In this document: positions 1-7,339 of the stretch, in pieces
How positions within the stretch are numbered: position 1 is the first letter of the stretch
Layout of the letters: each line of letters opens with the position of its first letter
Source of the DNA: a virus
IMG/VR virus record: IMGVR_UViG_3300032323_001427
Span: 1-34,008 of that record
Strand: one strand, 5' to 3'
DNA: 34,008 nt
Notes under the pieces: model-generated
What the model saw: the letters and a program-made list of their open reading frames with translations, nothing else
Told to the model about the DNA's origin: nothing
Databases searched by the model: none
Translations under genes and position numbers: made by a program

Positions 1-627
1 AAAATCTATATCTGTATCTATATCATTTGGATTATACTTCTGTTCCCTCCAAGACATTCCACCATAATGTTTGAAATATTTATTTTCTAGATCGACATCT
101 CCAATCGATAATTCAGATTTTATTACATCTTCAAACATAGTTGAACCAATATCATAAACTCTTTCACTCGGATTTATTTTTTTACTTCTGATCGGATCAA
201 AAAATTGAATGTTGTATTTTTTCAGAGAGTGCAGGTCCATGAAACAATACCATGGTTCTATTCTTGGGTATAATTTTTTATTACCGCAATCTCCAACAAC
301 TTTACCCATAAGAGTCAAACCTCTTTCTTTAAATTTTTCAAAAGGCTTTCTAAAATCTTGTAAAAATAATATGTCAGTATCCACTAATAACACATTACGA
401 GTTGTAATATTAGATAGTCCTAAATTCACCCCATTCCCATGCGTTCCACTTGGAAGATTTAAATGTCTGATATTATTTTTTTCTAAAATATTATTCGATT
501 CTTCTTCAGTTGAAGTATTTACTACTAATATATCTGGAAGTTCGGCACACACTAATTTAAGACTTTTAATCAAATTTATGACAAGCGTGGGTGTGTTGTA
601 ATTACAAGTTAGAATTGTTAAATCCAT
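1..627 (-). CDS. Glycosyltransferase, GT2-like (3' end outside window)
   Basis: This minus-strand frame opens at an ATG (625-627) and stays open for 209 codons to the left edge, so the C-terminus is missing. It begins with LTILTCNYNTPTLV, the first beta strand of a GT-A fold glycosyltransferase. It continues to LVDTDILFLQD, where D83 and D85 form the expected DxD sugar-nucleotide/metal motif. The middle (GTHGNGVNLGL) resembles the usual G-x-G-x-x-x-N-x-G loop of GT2 enzymes. It lies one base downstream of the methyltransferase gene and is the last visible gene of a four-gene operon. Family GT2 is likely; donor and acceptor cannot be read. In this phage the acceptor could be a virion protein or a host surface glycan. 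Confidence 0.8.
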   Translation of the reverse strand, partial: MDLTILTCNYNTPTLVINLIKSLKLVCAELPDILVVNTSTEEESNNILEKNNIRHLNLPSGTHGNGVNLGLSNITTRNVLLVDTDILFLQDFRKPFEKFKERGLTLMGKVVGDCGNKKLYPRIEPWYCFMDLHSLKKYNIQFFDPIRSKKINPSERVYDIGSTMFEDVIKSELSIGDVDLENKYFKHYGGMSWREQKYNPNDIDTDIDF

Positions 628-628
628 A

Positions 629-1207
629 TTATATATTCTTTAAAAAATTAACAACCCATTCTTCTAAATCCGCAGTTGTTTTCTTATTATTTGCTATCAA
701 ATTTACAAAATCGCCATATGATATATTACTATACGAATTAATTTCTTTATTGTTGAATATTTGGGTAAGACCCATGTCTGGAATATATGTTAAAAAATCC
801 CGTTCTAATATGATGAGGTCTGATAAAAGTCTAAAACCATCTCCGCAATAACCGGGAATGGTGAATTCGATATTAGGTGGAAATAGATCATGTATAAATA
901 TTACTCCTCCTTCGTTTAATGCTTTAACACTATTGTTGTAATCTAATAATACTTGTTCATAAGTATGACCGGCATCAATATAGATAATATCGAATTTATG
1001 TTTATTTATTTTAAAAAATTCATCAGTAGTCATAGTATATGTAGCATTATGATTGTTCATATCTACTGATATTTGACTTTTAAATCCGTCAACTTGTTTA
1101 AAATTATTCCCAACATTTTCTAAATTTTCATATCCTAGTTCTAGGTATGACATATTTATCTTATGCTCTGGCGGTATTCGTGTTAATGTATTATGCAGTA
1201 TGCTCAT
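629..1207 (-). CDS. Class I SAM-dependent methyltransferase
   Basis: A 192-residue protein with a Rossmann-type methyltransferase layout. YLELGYENLENVG at residues 21-33 fits motif I (E23-x-G25). The acidic residue ending strand 2 is D49 (ISVDM). FDIIYIDAGHTYEQV (D78, H81) matches the strand-4 motif of the Methyltransf_24-like family, and GGVIFIHD (100-107) matches strand 5. It overlaps the upstream glycosyltransferase by 17 bases and is followed one base later by another glycosyltransferase, so it is probably translated from the same mRNA. That neighbourhood suggests methylation of a sugar or glycosylated product, as in many glycan loci; this is inference. The fold is clear, the substrate is unknown. 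Confidence 0.75.
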   Translation of the reverse strand: MSILHNTLTRIPPEHKINMSYLELGYENLENVGNNFKQVDGFKSQISVDMNNHNATYTMTTDEFFKINKHKFDIIYIDAGHTYEQVLLDYNNSVKALNEGGVIFIHDLFPPNIEFTIPGYCGDGFRLLSDLIILERDFLTYIPDMGLTQIFNNKEINSYSNISYGDFVNLIANNKKTTADLEEWVVNFLKNI

Positions 1208-1994
1208 TTTTTATTTTTTTTAATATATTTTTAAGTTCTTGTTCATTCACTAATGGAGTTTGCTGCGGCAAATGCCCATGCTTTTCTATAAAAATTTTAT
1301 CCGCATCAGTTACAAACATATGAGCCTTTGGATTTGAAAGTATAGATGATGTTTGAGGGGACCATTCTTCATCACCAATAAATTCCCAAGAATTTTCAAT
1401 GTCTGCAAAATACCAAAAAGGTGGGTGCATCCCGAATTTTATGATCTCATATGTATGATCGACATGTTCACATGCATTATAATATCTATAATCAATAAGA
1501 CCGACATTTTCTAAGCATTTTTTAGAATAATAAGAAAAAGCACCAACGCAATGAGGGTACAGCGGAATTTTAATTGACCCATAATTTATAATCACTCTGG
1601 GATTTGGATCACGATTGGAGTCAAATGATTTATTCATAACCCCATGTTGGGAAAAATTGAAATGCTGGATTCCCGATATTTTGGATGCTTCTATATATTT
1701 GTGAAACACTGTCACATCTTTAATAAAGATATCATCTTCAATCAAAAAGATGTGATCACATCCTTTATCTAACAAATGTTGTATAGCGACATTTTTTGAT
1801 TTACCAACACCTAAATTAGTCTCATTATTTACAAGAAAATAATTCCACCCTTTTAAGTTATCAATGCGCTCACCATCATTCACAATGATGAGATCAATGA
1901 AATTACAGCTCGATATGCTGTTTAATAATTTTTCCAGTAAATGAGGGCGATTGTATGTAACAATGCCCACTCCTATTTTTTCATTACTTTCCAT
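1191..1994 (-). CDS. Glycosyltransferase family 2-like protein
   Basis: A 267-residue GT-A type glycosyltransferase. GVGIVTYNRPHLLEKLL (8-24) is the typical N-terminal strand-helix, IIVNDG (36-41) the second strand, and NLGVGKSKNVA (60-70) the nucleotide-binding loop. IFLIEDDIF has E86-D87-D88 in the DxD position. EHVDHTYEIIKFG near residues 175-190 is the usual acceptor-side acidic motif. It overlaps the kinase gene by 11 bases and the methyltransferase by 17, so the operon is compact and no Shine-Dalgarno site is visible. It probably transfers a sugar onto a virion or cell-surface acceptor; which one cannot be told. Family call is secure, function is not. Confidence 0.85.
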   Translation of the reverse strand: MESNEKIGVGIVTYNRPHLLEKLLNSISSCNFIDLIIVNDGERIDNLKGWNYFLVNNETNLGVGKSKNVAIQHLLDKGCDHIFLIEDDIFIKDVTVFHKYIEASKISGIQHFNFSQHGVMNKSFDSNRDPNPRVIINYGSIKIPLYPHCVGAFSYYSKKCLENVGLIDYRYYNACEHVDHTYEIIKFGMHPPFWYFADIENSWEFIGDEEWSPQTSSILSNPKAHMFVTDADKIFIEKHGHLPQQTPLVNEQELKNILKKIKNEHTA

Positions 1995-2718
1995 TTTTCT
2001 TAATTTCTTTCATTAATTTTTCAATTGCTGCATCCGCTTTACCTGCGTCTTCTTGATCTTTCAGCATGGTTTCCAATAGCTGAAGATTTTCTTCGCTGAA
2101 GAAATTTGGATCTGGTTCTATCAATGCGCCAGCATCATCGATGAATTGAGAGATATAAAACAACCTATCATCAATAGTCTTACCTTCTACTGGAATAATC
2201 GCTGGGCAATCTTCCTTTGGGTAGAATATATCAGTTTCTAGATCATCGGAATAATGATCATATAACTGTGAGAATACTTGATCAACTTCTTTTAGATGTT
2301 CGATTTTTGTATCTCTAACGCCATCATCCACGACTTTAATATCTTCATCGAAAGGAATCCAAAAGATAATATCGAGATGCTTCATGCTTTCCCTAACCAG
2401 TGAAATGGTAGCGGCAGTGACTTCATCGGAAATTTGATCATAAGAATTTGCAACCAGTGTGTATGCCAAATTATCCCAAGTGCATCGATCATAGATCATG
2501 TTGGTTTCCTTTGTCATCTTCTCCTGAGTCTTCATCATCCAGTCCAAGATAAGCAACTGCGTTTCCTCGTTGGTTTGTGAGGAATGCTCTAGATTAGCTT
2601 CCTTGATGATGTCTCTGTATGTTTTAACAGGAGTGCCATACATAGGCCATTTTTGTAAAAATGCATTGACTAATGTTGACTTTCCCGAATTTTGGGTACC
2701 GCTGATAGCAATTCTCAT
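1984..2718 (-). CDS. P-loop kinase of the NadR/AAA_28 type
   Basis: A 244-residue protein starting with MRIAISGTQNSGKST, in which G7-T15 is a Walker A P-loop at the very N-terminus, as in NadR-type and nucleoside kinases. A second motif, IYDRCTWDNLAYTL (about 75-88), has the D-R pair expected at the catalytic/lid site. IIFWIPFDED follows. The tail from about residue 200 is charged and probably helical. NadR C-terminal domains phosphorylate nicotinamide riboside; similar phage proteins are often left as ATP-binding proteins, so the substrate is open. It is the first gene of the operon and has its own early-type promoter inside the end of the HNH gene. The ATG follows the -10 element by six bases. 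Confidence 0.7.
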   Translation of the reverse strand: MRIAISGTQNSGKSTLVNAFLQKWPMYGTPVKTYRDIIKEANLEHSSQTNEETQLLILDWMMKTQEKMTKETNMIYDRCTWDNLAYTLVANSYDQISDEVTAATISLVRESMKHLDIIFWIPFDEDIKVVDDGVRDTKIEHLKEVDQVFSQLYDHYSDDLETDIFYPKEDCPAIIPVEGKTIDDRLFYISQFIDDAGALIEPDPNFFSEENLQLLETMLKDQEDAGKADAAIEKLMKEIKKNGK

Positions 2719-2724
2719 AAAGTT

Positions 2725-2752
2725 AATTTATCAGACATTATTCAGATTTCAA
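2725..2752 (-). promoter_or_regulatory. Early-type promoter of the kinase-glycosyltransferase operon
   Basis: On the minus strand TTGAAA (2752-2747), a 16-base spacer and TAAATT (2730-2725) are followed by six bases and the ATG of the kinase gene. It belongs to the TTGACW-N16-TAnnnT set found repeatedly in this window and overlaps the 3' end of the HNH gene. The spacing predicts a leaderless transcript. Confidence 0.6.
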
Positions 2753-3403
2753 GAACATTTCCCAATCTTCCAGAAAATCAACAAAAACATATCCATTTTT
2801 CGGTTTTTGGACAGGTTTCATCAATTTTAATCGACGACCTTGCGTGCTCAGCCAATTTTTTAAATCGGGATCTCTCGGGTTGAATGTTTTTAAATCGCAC
2901 TCTTCTAGTAATTTATCACCTTTCCACATATTCAGCTCTCTGTGACAGGCTACTTGGTTTTCCCAAGTGTTTGGGTTTGATTTATATCTAGACCTCGGAT
3001 AGATGTGATCCAATGTTAAAGTTTCTTTTTCTAACTTCAATCCAGTGTATCCGCAGATGTTTTTATCTCTCTTGAAAATGTTGTGTTTGGTTGGAAAAAG
3101 CACCTTTTTATGGGGTATCCCTTCGTATGTAGCACACACCACCACAGATGGAATTCTTACATCTCCTCGTGTTGTTTTTATTCGATTGTCGTAGTCGCGA
3201 ATTGGAAGACCCATCCAATCTTTTGCGGTTTTTATGACATTGAAATATGAAATGGTTTCAAGTTTGTTGCCATCGGTATCTTGGTCATAAACGATGTCCA
3301 AAGGATGCACAACTTCGGAAAATATGTTTCCAAAGGTTTTCTTCACATCACAAGTTCCGACAGGGAAATAGAACCTGTTTAGAACCAAAATTTTATCATT
3401 CAT
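2738..3403 (-). CDS. HNH endonuclease-like protein
   Basis: A 221-residue protein whose C-terminal half holds an HNH nuclease domain. LTLDHIYPRSR carries D132-H133, TWENQVACHRELN carries N149 and H154/N158, and KGDKLLEE is the usual ending helix. In related phage HNH proteins two CxxC pairs bind zinc. Here the first pair reads C117-x-x-T120 and the second is reduced to C153, so structural zinc binding may be lost. The N-terminal half, with RIPSVVV (83-89) and a KVLFPTKHNIFKRD linker, matches the common phage arrangement. It could be a free-standing homing nuclease or a phage-encoded nuclease acting in DNA metabolism. It is divergent from phoH and has a good early-type promoter. Confidence 0.8.
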   Translation of the reverse strand: MNDKILVLNRFYFPVGTCDVKKTFGNIFSEVVHPLDIVYDQDTDGNKLETISYFNVIKTAKDWMGLPIRDYDNRIKTTRGDVRIPSVVVCATYEGIPHKKVLFPTKHNIFKRDKNICGYTGLKLEKETLTLDHIYPRSRYKSNPNTWENQVACHRELNMWKGDKLLEECDLKTFNPRDPDLKNWLSTQGRRLKLMKPVQKPKNGYVFVDFLEDWEMFLKSE

Positions 3404-3409
3404 GCGTCG

Positions 3410-3437
3410 ATTTTACATGAAATAAAATTCTTGTCAA
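3410..3437 (-). promoter_or_regulatory. Early-type promoter of the HNH gene
   Basis: Minus strand: TTGACA (3437-3432), exactly 16 bases, TAAAAT (3415-3410), then six bases and the ATG at 3403. Both hexamers are close to the bacterial sigma-70 consensus. Transcription would begin at or next to the start codon. Confidence 0.7.
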
Positions 3438-3484
3438 GCTTATATATTTAGTAAATTCAACTGTCTAACAGAATTACACATCCA

Positions 3485-3510
3485 CGATAATATTCGATTA
3501 AATACTATCG
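3485..3510 (+). promoter_or_regulatory. Late-type promoter and hairpin abutting the phoH start
   Basis: TAAATA at 3499-3504 stands six bases before the phoH ATG, the spacing of the late-type elements elsewhere in the window. The same stretch is an imperfect palindrome: CGATAATATT (3485-3494) pairs with AATACTATCG (3501-3510) with one mismatch, and the right arm touches the ATG. If transcription starts at the ATG the hairpin is DNA-only; if it starts upstream it could mask the start codon. Confidence 0.45.
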
Positions 3511-5292
3511 ATGAGCGTAAAACGTGCTGCGCGAAAGCGCAAAGAAGTGCCTGACCTCGAAAGAGAATTCATGGAGTCATACAAAAAGAATTTCAATCTT
3601 AACAATCTGAAATTGAAAAAACACTTCCCGTTTACAGACAACCAAACGAGGTGTTATTATACCATCAACGACAACAACACAAACATGATGTTTATTGATG
3701 GTCTAGCGGGAAGTAATAAAGCGCAGCCTTTGTCTGAGCCTATACCGACTCCGAATGGGTGGGTTACAATGGGGGATCTGTCGGTTGGGGATGATGTATT
3801 TTCTGTAAATGGAAATCCTACTAAAATTACAGGAATTTTTCCTCAAGGAGAGAAAAAAATATATAATGTTATGTTTTCAGATGGGTCATCGACTAGATGT
3901 TGCGGTGATCACTTGTGGAACACCACTAGTTATAGTAATAGAAATAAATGGAAAACGAAAAGAGAAGGCGGTAAACGAATTAAAATAAAAAAACTCGAAG
4001 ATGTTTATAATACCTTGACAACTGATGAAATACGAAATTCTCTTTATCACAAAGGTAAAATAAATCACATGATACCTATAATCACCAATCCGGTATCATA
4101 TAATAAAAAAGAATTACCAATAGATCCATACGCATTTGGGTTATTGTTAGGGGATGGGTCTTTTAGAACCACGCCTATAAGAATAACCACATCCGACGAT
4201 GAAATTTTAAATTATTTAAAAAATCTATACGGAGATAATCTTAAACACTTACAATCTTATGATTATAGGATACTTGAGTTGACAGATATTATCAAGAATA
4301 TGGGATTGTATAAATTATACAGTCATGAAAAATTCATACCAGATATCTATAAGCTATCATCTATCCATGATAGGATAAATTTATTACAAGGAATATTGGA
4401 TTCTGATGGATGTGCGACAAAATCTGGCTCAGTTATATTTACAAGCGCATCTAAACAACTTACATTAGATGTGCTCGAAATTGTAAATTCCCTCGGTGGT
4501 ATAGCTCATATGTCTAGTAGATCTGGGATGTTGAATGAAATTGAATATAAAATTTGCTATAGATTATGTATAAATCTACCATCCGATATATTACCATTTA
4601 AATTAACTCGGAAATTGCAAAGATATACACCAAACACGAAATATAGTCCTAAACGATACATTGTAAGTGTGGAGCCTGCTGGAGTGGAACAATGCCAATG
4701 CATAATGGTTGAACACGATAGTCATTTATATCTAACAAAAAATTACATTGTGACTCACAATACATACATGTCCGTATATGCAGCCCTTGAGCATTTAAAA
4801 GAAGGAAAGTGTGAACAGATCATTTACATCAGATCCGTTGTGGAAAGCTCATCCAGAAGTTTGGGTGCATTACCCGGAGAATTGGATGAGAAATTCGGTC
4901 CATATACACTACCACTCATGGATAAGCTTGCTGAGATTGTGGACGAGACCAGCACTCATGCGCTGTTCAATCAGAAATACATCAAAGCAATACCCGTAAA
5001 CTTCGTTAGAGGTTTAACATTCCACGATTCATTTGTCATCATCGATGAAGCTCAAAACTTAACCAGAGGTGAATTAGCTACAATTCTAACTAGATTTGGT
5101 AGAAATAGCAAATACATCATTTGCGGTGACGCAAAACAAAGTGACATCAAGGATTCTGGATTTGAAAAAGTATTTCAATTATTCAACACTGAACATTCAA
5201 TTAAAAATAATATTCATTGCGCCAAATTTGATGTCGATGATGTTGTAAGAAGCCCAATACTCAAGCATATCACTCAAGTATTGGGCGTTTAA
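3511..5292 (+). CDS. phoH: PhoH-like ATPase precursor interrupted by an intein
   Basis: The 593-residue precursor splits into two PhoH exteins and a 347-residue intein (residues 71-417). Joining the exteins gives about 246 residues, the usual size of phage PhoH-like P-loop ATPases. The spliced P-loop reads GLAGSNK followed by T, so the intein sits between the Walker A lysine and threonine. The Gly normally before that Lys is Asn here. FVIIDEAQN (D512, E513) is Walker B, and ICGDAKQSD fits the later sensor motif. PhoH-like proteins are widespread in marine phages; an RNA-helicase or nuclease-associated role is proposed but unsettled. The precursor should lack ATPase activity until splicing rebuilds the P-loop. 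It ends five bases from a convergent small gene. Confidence 0.9.
   Translation: MSVKRAARKRKEVPDLEREFMESYKKNFNLNNLKLKKHFPFTDNQTRCYYTINDNNTNMMFIDGLAGSNKAQPLSEPIPTPNGWVTMGDLSVGDDVFSVNGNPTKITGIFPQGEKKIYNVMFSDGSSTRCCGDHLWNTTSYSNRNKWKTKREGGKRIKIKKLEDVYNTLTTDEIRNSLYHKGKINHMIPIITNPVSYNKKELPIDPYAFGLLLGDGSFRTTPIRITTSDDEILNYLKNLYGDNLKHLQSYDYRILELTDIIKNMGLYKLYSHEKFIPDIYKLSSIHDRINLLQGILDSDGCATKSGSVIFTSASKQLTLDVLEIVNSLGGIAHMSSRSGMLNEIEYKICYRLCINLPSDILPFKLTRKLQRYTPNTKYSPKRYIVSVEPAGVEQCQCIMVEHDSHLYLTKNYIVTHNTYMSVYAALEHLKEGKCEQIIYIRSVVESSSRSLGALPGELDEKFGPYTLPLMDKLAEIVDETSTHALFNQKYIKAIPVNFVRGLTFHDSFVIIDEAQNLTRGELATILTRFGRNSKYIICGDAKQSDIKDSGFEKVFQLFNTEHSIKNNIHCAKFDVDDVVRSPILKHITQVLGV
3721..4761 (+). mobile_element. 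Intein with LAGLIDADG homing endonuclease in PhoH
   Basis: The in-frame insert starts with Ala71 (AQPLSEPIPTPNGW) and ends with IVTHN417, followed by Thr418 as the +1 extein residue. MGDLSVGDDVF fits block A and DGSSTRCCGDHLW the block B region. FGLLLGDGSF (about 209-218) and LLQGILDSDG (291-300) are the two LAGLIDADG helices, with KFIPDIY between them. CQCIMVEHDSHLYLTKNYIVTHN-type spacing gives blocks F and G. An alanine at position 1 means splicing by the Ala1 route, where the +1 residue (Thr) of the C-extein is attacked directly. All required motifs are present and the frame is open, so both splicing and homing look functional. Confidence 0.93.
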
Positions 5293-5297
5293 TCGAA

Positions 5298-5501
5298 TCA
5301 GGAATTCCCCCAACTTGTTCCATTAAACCAATCCAGCCCTCTTTGATTTTCAATCGGGGCTGGTTTCGGTTGTGGATAATTCACAACTTCAACAGGAACT
5401 TCGACAACTGGAGTTTCTTTCTCTACGACTGTTGGCGTATTTGAGTTAATTCCAACAATTTTGAAATTATCATCTTCTTGTGTAATCAGTTCGATTTGCA
5501 T
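5298..5501 (-). CDS. Small hypothetical protein, early-type promoter
   Basis: A 67-residue frame read from the ATG at 5499-5501. An open frame continues upstream to a TTG and another ATG. The promoter TTGACT-N16-TACATA ends five bases before the 5501 ATG, which decides the start. The protein begins MQIELITQEDDNFKIVGIN, then has a Val/Glu/Pro-rich middle and ends GLDWFNGTSWGNS. There is no signal peptide, membrane segment or known domain that I recognise. It is convergent with phoH (five-base gap). Early timing, small size and lack of a domain fit the many small host-takeover proteins of T4-like phages, but that is only a guess from position. Confidence 0.55.
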   Translation of the reverse strand: MQIELITQEDDNFKIVGINSNTPTVVEKETPVVEVPVEVVNYPQPKPAPIENQRGLDWFNGTSWGNS

Positions 5502-5506
5502 ACACA

Positions 5507-5534
5507 TATGTATGCTCAAACTTAATTAAGTCAA
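5507..5534 (-). promoter_or_regulatory. Early-type promoter of the 67-residue gene
   Basis: Minus strand: TTGACT (5534-5529), 16 bases, TACATA (5512-5507), five bases, ATG. The -35 is near-perfect, the -10 weaker. It fixes the start of the downstream small gene. Confidence 0.55.
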
Positions 5535-5543
5535 TAAAAAACT

Positions 5544-6017
5544 TTATGGAGATGCTGTTGGAGAAGTTGAAGCTGGTGTAGTTGAAGAAGTTGCAGCTGG
5601 TGTATTCGAAGCTGGGGGATTTAATATAACTCCATCTTTATCTACATAATAGCTAACCTTTTTCCCAGCATTATTGTAAACAGTCGCTTTATATATATGT
5701 TTTCTAGTCGCCTGATCATAAGATTGATAAGTAATCGGTATGGACGATAATCGAATATTTTGTCTAAGCAATCCTTGCTTTATAGATTGCGTTACTTCAG
5801 GTGTCACTGTTCGTGCCGATTTATCAACAACTGATCCTCCGGTGGCGAGTGTTTTAACATCTTTGAATGTATCCCTAACATCTCTGACCGCTTGAGTTGT
5901 AACTGGTAGTGCTTTTGCAGCAGCATATTTTGCAATATTACCAGCTCTTTTGGCAAAAGTACCAACACCTTTCCAAAAGCCTTCATTTAATAATTCTTTT
6001 TGTGTATATTTTTTCAT
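5544..6017 (-). CDS. Hypothetical late protein with prohead-type N-terminus
   Basis: A 157-residue protein beginning MKKYTQKELLNEGFWKGVG. The start resembles the capsid-targeting peptides of T4 internal proteins (MKTYQEFIAE type), which the prohead protease cuts after (L/I)-x-E; here LNE is followed by Gly13. A basic, Ala-rich helical stretch follows (about 20-50), then a beta-rich middle (KHIYKATVYNNAGKKVSYYVDKD type). The Ser/Thr/Pro/Ala-rich tail runs from about residue 133. No enzyme motif is visible. Its ATG overlaps the end of the retropepsin-like gene by four bases, so the two are likely co-translated in the late cluster. A capsid-internal or scaffold-associated role is inferred from the leader and neighbours only. 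Confidence 0.6.
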   Translation of the reverse strand: MKKYTQKELLNEGFWKGVGTFAKRAGNIAKYAAAKALPVTTQAVRDVRDTFKDVKTLATGGSVVDKSARTVTPEVTQSIKQGLLRQNIRLSSIPITYQSYDQATRKHIYKATVYNNAGKKVSYYVDKDGVILNPPASNTPAATSSTTPASTSPTASP

Positions 6018-6460
6018 AAATTTACTTCCAAGTTCCTACCTGCAACATTTGATAAACTAACATCAATCAGCGCATCTAAAGATTTTTGAATAAAGTCTTT
6101 ACCAATTAAAATTTTCTGATTGTTGCTGCTTCTATTACCAACGCTGAACGGAACATTTTTGAAAATCCGATCACCTACTTTTATATTAAAACTAACAACT
6201 GGTCTAGCTTCGCTTTTACCAGCTCCTACATTTATAACAATTTCGTCAATTAAATCTTTCTCCAAAGATACAGAATTGACAGTGGTGAATCGAACGAGCT
6301 TTTGTTTCTTATCGATTTGTATATCTTCTCCGTGAATTACATTATATGCACCGTTTCCACTATCAATTTTTGATGATATTTTTCCGAGACCGTCAATATA
6401 TACATCTTCGATCAAACCGATTATATACTTTTCAAAAAAGAAATCGTGGAAATTAATCAT
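6014..6460 (-). CDS. RimB-like retropepsin-type aspartic protease
   Basis: A 148-residue single-domain protein matching the putative 'ATP-dependent zinc protease'/RimB family (PF05618), which has a retropepsin fold. IIGLIEDVYIDGLG (13-26) corresponds to the family's opening strand. KIDSGNGAYNVIHG (31-44) is the active-site region with D33-S34-G35 in place of the common DTG. ARPVVSFNIKVGDRIFKNVPFSVGNR and ILIGKDFI match the conserved second half and closing strand. RimB itself trims poly-glutamate from ribosomal protein S6. Here the gene lies directly beside a very Glu/Asp-rich protein and several proteins with prohead-type leaders, so maturation proteolysis in the virion is an attractive alternative. 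The family call is firm; the phage substrate is inference. Confidence 0.8.
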   Translation of the reverse strand: MINFHDFFFEKYIIGLIEDVYIDGLGKISSKIDSGNGAYNVIHGEDIQIDKKQKLVRFTTVNSVSLEKDLIDEIVINVGAGKSEARPVVSFNIKVGDRIFKNVPFSVGNRSSNNQKILIGKDFIQKSLDALIDVSLSNVAGRNLEVNL

Positions 6461-6466
6461 GATTAA

Positions 6467-6943
6467 TTATTGGTCGCAACCGCAATTGGCGTAATCGGCT
6501 TTTGTAGAAAGTCTGAAATAAACATCGCTGGTGTAATCAGATGCTTTGGTGATCTTTGCAGCCATCCATTCTTCGAAATCCGCATCTTTTGACATTTCAC
6601 TCAAGCGATTTGCAAACTCAACCAATTTGGCCAATTCACTTCTAATCATGTCATTACGCTCAGTTGTAGCATAGTCATCATGATCGTCTTCGTGATGGTC
6701 GTCGTGATCCATTTCAACGGGCTCTGAGGTGTCGAATGACATCACGACACTCTGTTGACCTTCATCACCAAAGTCATCACCAAAGTCATCATCACCGAAA
6801 TCGTCATCGCCATATTCATCTGAATGGTCATATTCACCTTCGTCCATGATGTTGTCATCTCTATCATCTTCTTCGTCTTGTGATCCAAAACGAGTCATGT
6901 AGTTTTCCCAAATCAATCCGTGTTCTTTTAATTTAAAATCCAT
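6467..6943 (-). CDS. Highly acidic late protein, possible prohead core component
   Basis: A 158-residue protein with an N-terminus MDFKLKEHGLIWENYM, containing an IWE site of the (L/I)-x-E prohead-cleavage type. An extreme Asp/Glu/His-rich middle (about 22-95) includes GDDDFGDDDFGDDFGDEG. The structured helical C-terminus has EEWMAAKITKASDYTSDVYFRL. That last segment resembles a short helical domain I associate with small proteins of other marine T4-like phages, without known function. T4 core protein gp67 is also very acidic, so a scaffold/core role is plausible. A TAAATA late-type element lies five bases before the ATG. The end, NCGCDQ, has two cysteines. The function is not established. 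Confidence 0.6.
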   Translation of the reverse strand: MDFKLKEHGLIWENYMTRFGSQDEEDDRDDNIMDEGEYDHSDEYGDDDFGDDDFGDDFGDEGQQSVVMSFDTSEPVEMDHDDHHEDDHDDYATTERNDMIRSELAKLVEFANRLSEMSKDADFEEWMAAKITKASDYTSDVYFRLSTKADYANCGCDQ

Positions 6944-6948
6944 AATAT

Positions 6949-6954
6949 TATTTA
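6949..6954 (-). promoter_or_regulatory. Late-type promoter of the acidic protein gene
   Basis: Minus strand TAAATA (6954-6949) ends five bases before the ATG at 6943. A second overlapping TAAATA lies four bases further upstream (6958-6953). The spacing equals that of T4 late promoters to +1, so the transcript would start at the A of the ATG. The AT-rich context lowers certainty. Confidence 0.45.
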
Positions 6955-7338
6955 TTTAATGTTGCCGAGTAATGTTCTCATTTCATCTGGCATATGAGAG
7001 TTCATTACTTTTTGATATTGTTTGTAGTATTCCCTGCCGTTAACTTGTCCTTGTTTAAGTGCATCATCGAATGAATTTGCAATTTGATCGATTTGATCTT
7101 TATCTTCCAAGTTTCCAACAGCGTCCAAATAAAGTTTACTTAATTCCAGAATGCTTTTAACATACTCATTTTCGCCCTGCTGTGTCATTTTCAACTGCTC
7201 GGGTTCCGGGGGTGGCATAGGAGCCTCCATAGCGCCTTCTGGAGCTGCTGCGGGGTCCATGGCAGCGGGATCTTGCTCGTCTTGTTCTAAGAGCATTTTA
7301 TGATACTTACGCATCAATGATAGTGTTTTGCTTTTCAT
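6952..7338 (-). CDS. Hypothetical protein with Pro/Ala/Met-rich segment
   Basis: A 128-residue protein. The basic N-terminus MKSKTLSLMRKYHKMLLEQDEQ holds an LLE that fits the prohead-protease (L/I)-x-E pattern. It is followed by a low-complexity DPAAMDPAAAPEGAMEAPMPPPEP stretch with repeated AMDPAA/GAMEAP units. The second half (about 50-128) is helical and ends SHMPDEMRTLLGNIK. It starts one base after the preceding late gene ends and stops eight bases before the acidic protein gene, so it belongs to the same late operon. No family recognised. A structural or scaffolding role is suggested only by the leader and the company it keeps. Confidence 0.55.
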   Translation of the reverse strand: MKSKTLSLMRKYHKMLLEQDEQDPAAMDPAAAPEGAMEAPMPPPEPEQLKMTQQGENEYVKSILELSKLYLDAVGNLEDKDQIDQIANSFDDALKQGQVNGREYYKQYQKVMNSHMPDEMRTLLGNIK

Positions 7339-7339
7339 A

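Noticed and set aside
209-851. Open frames on the plus strand at 209-601 and 591-851
   Set aside because: They lie opposite well-supported glycosyltransferase and methyltransferase frames and have no recognisable protein features.
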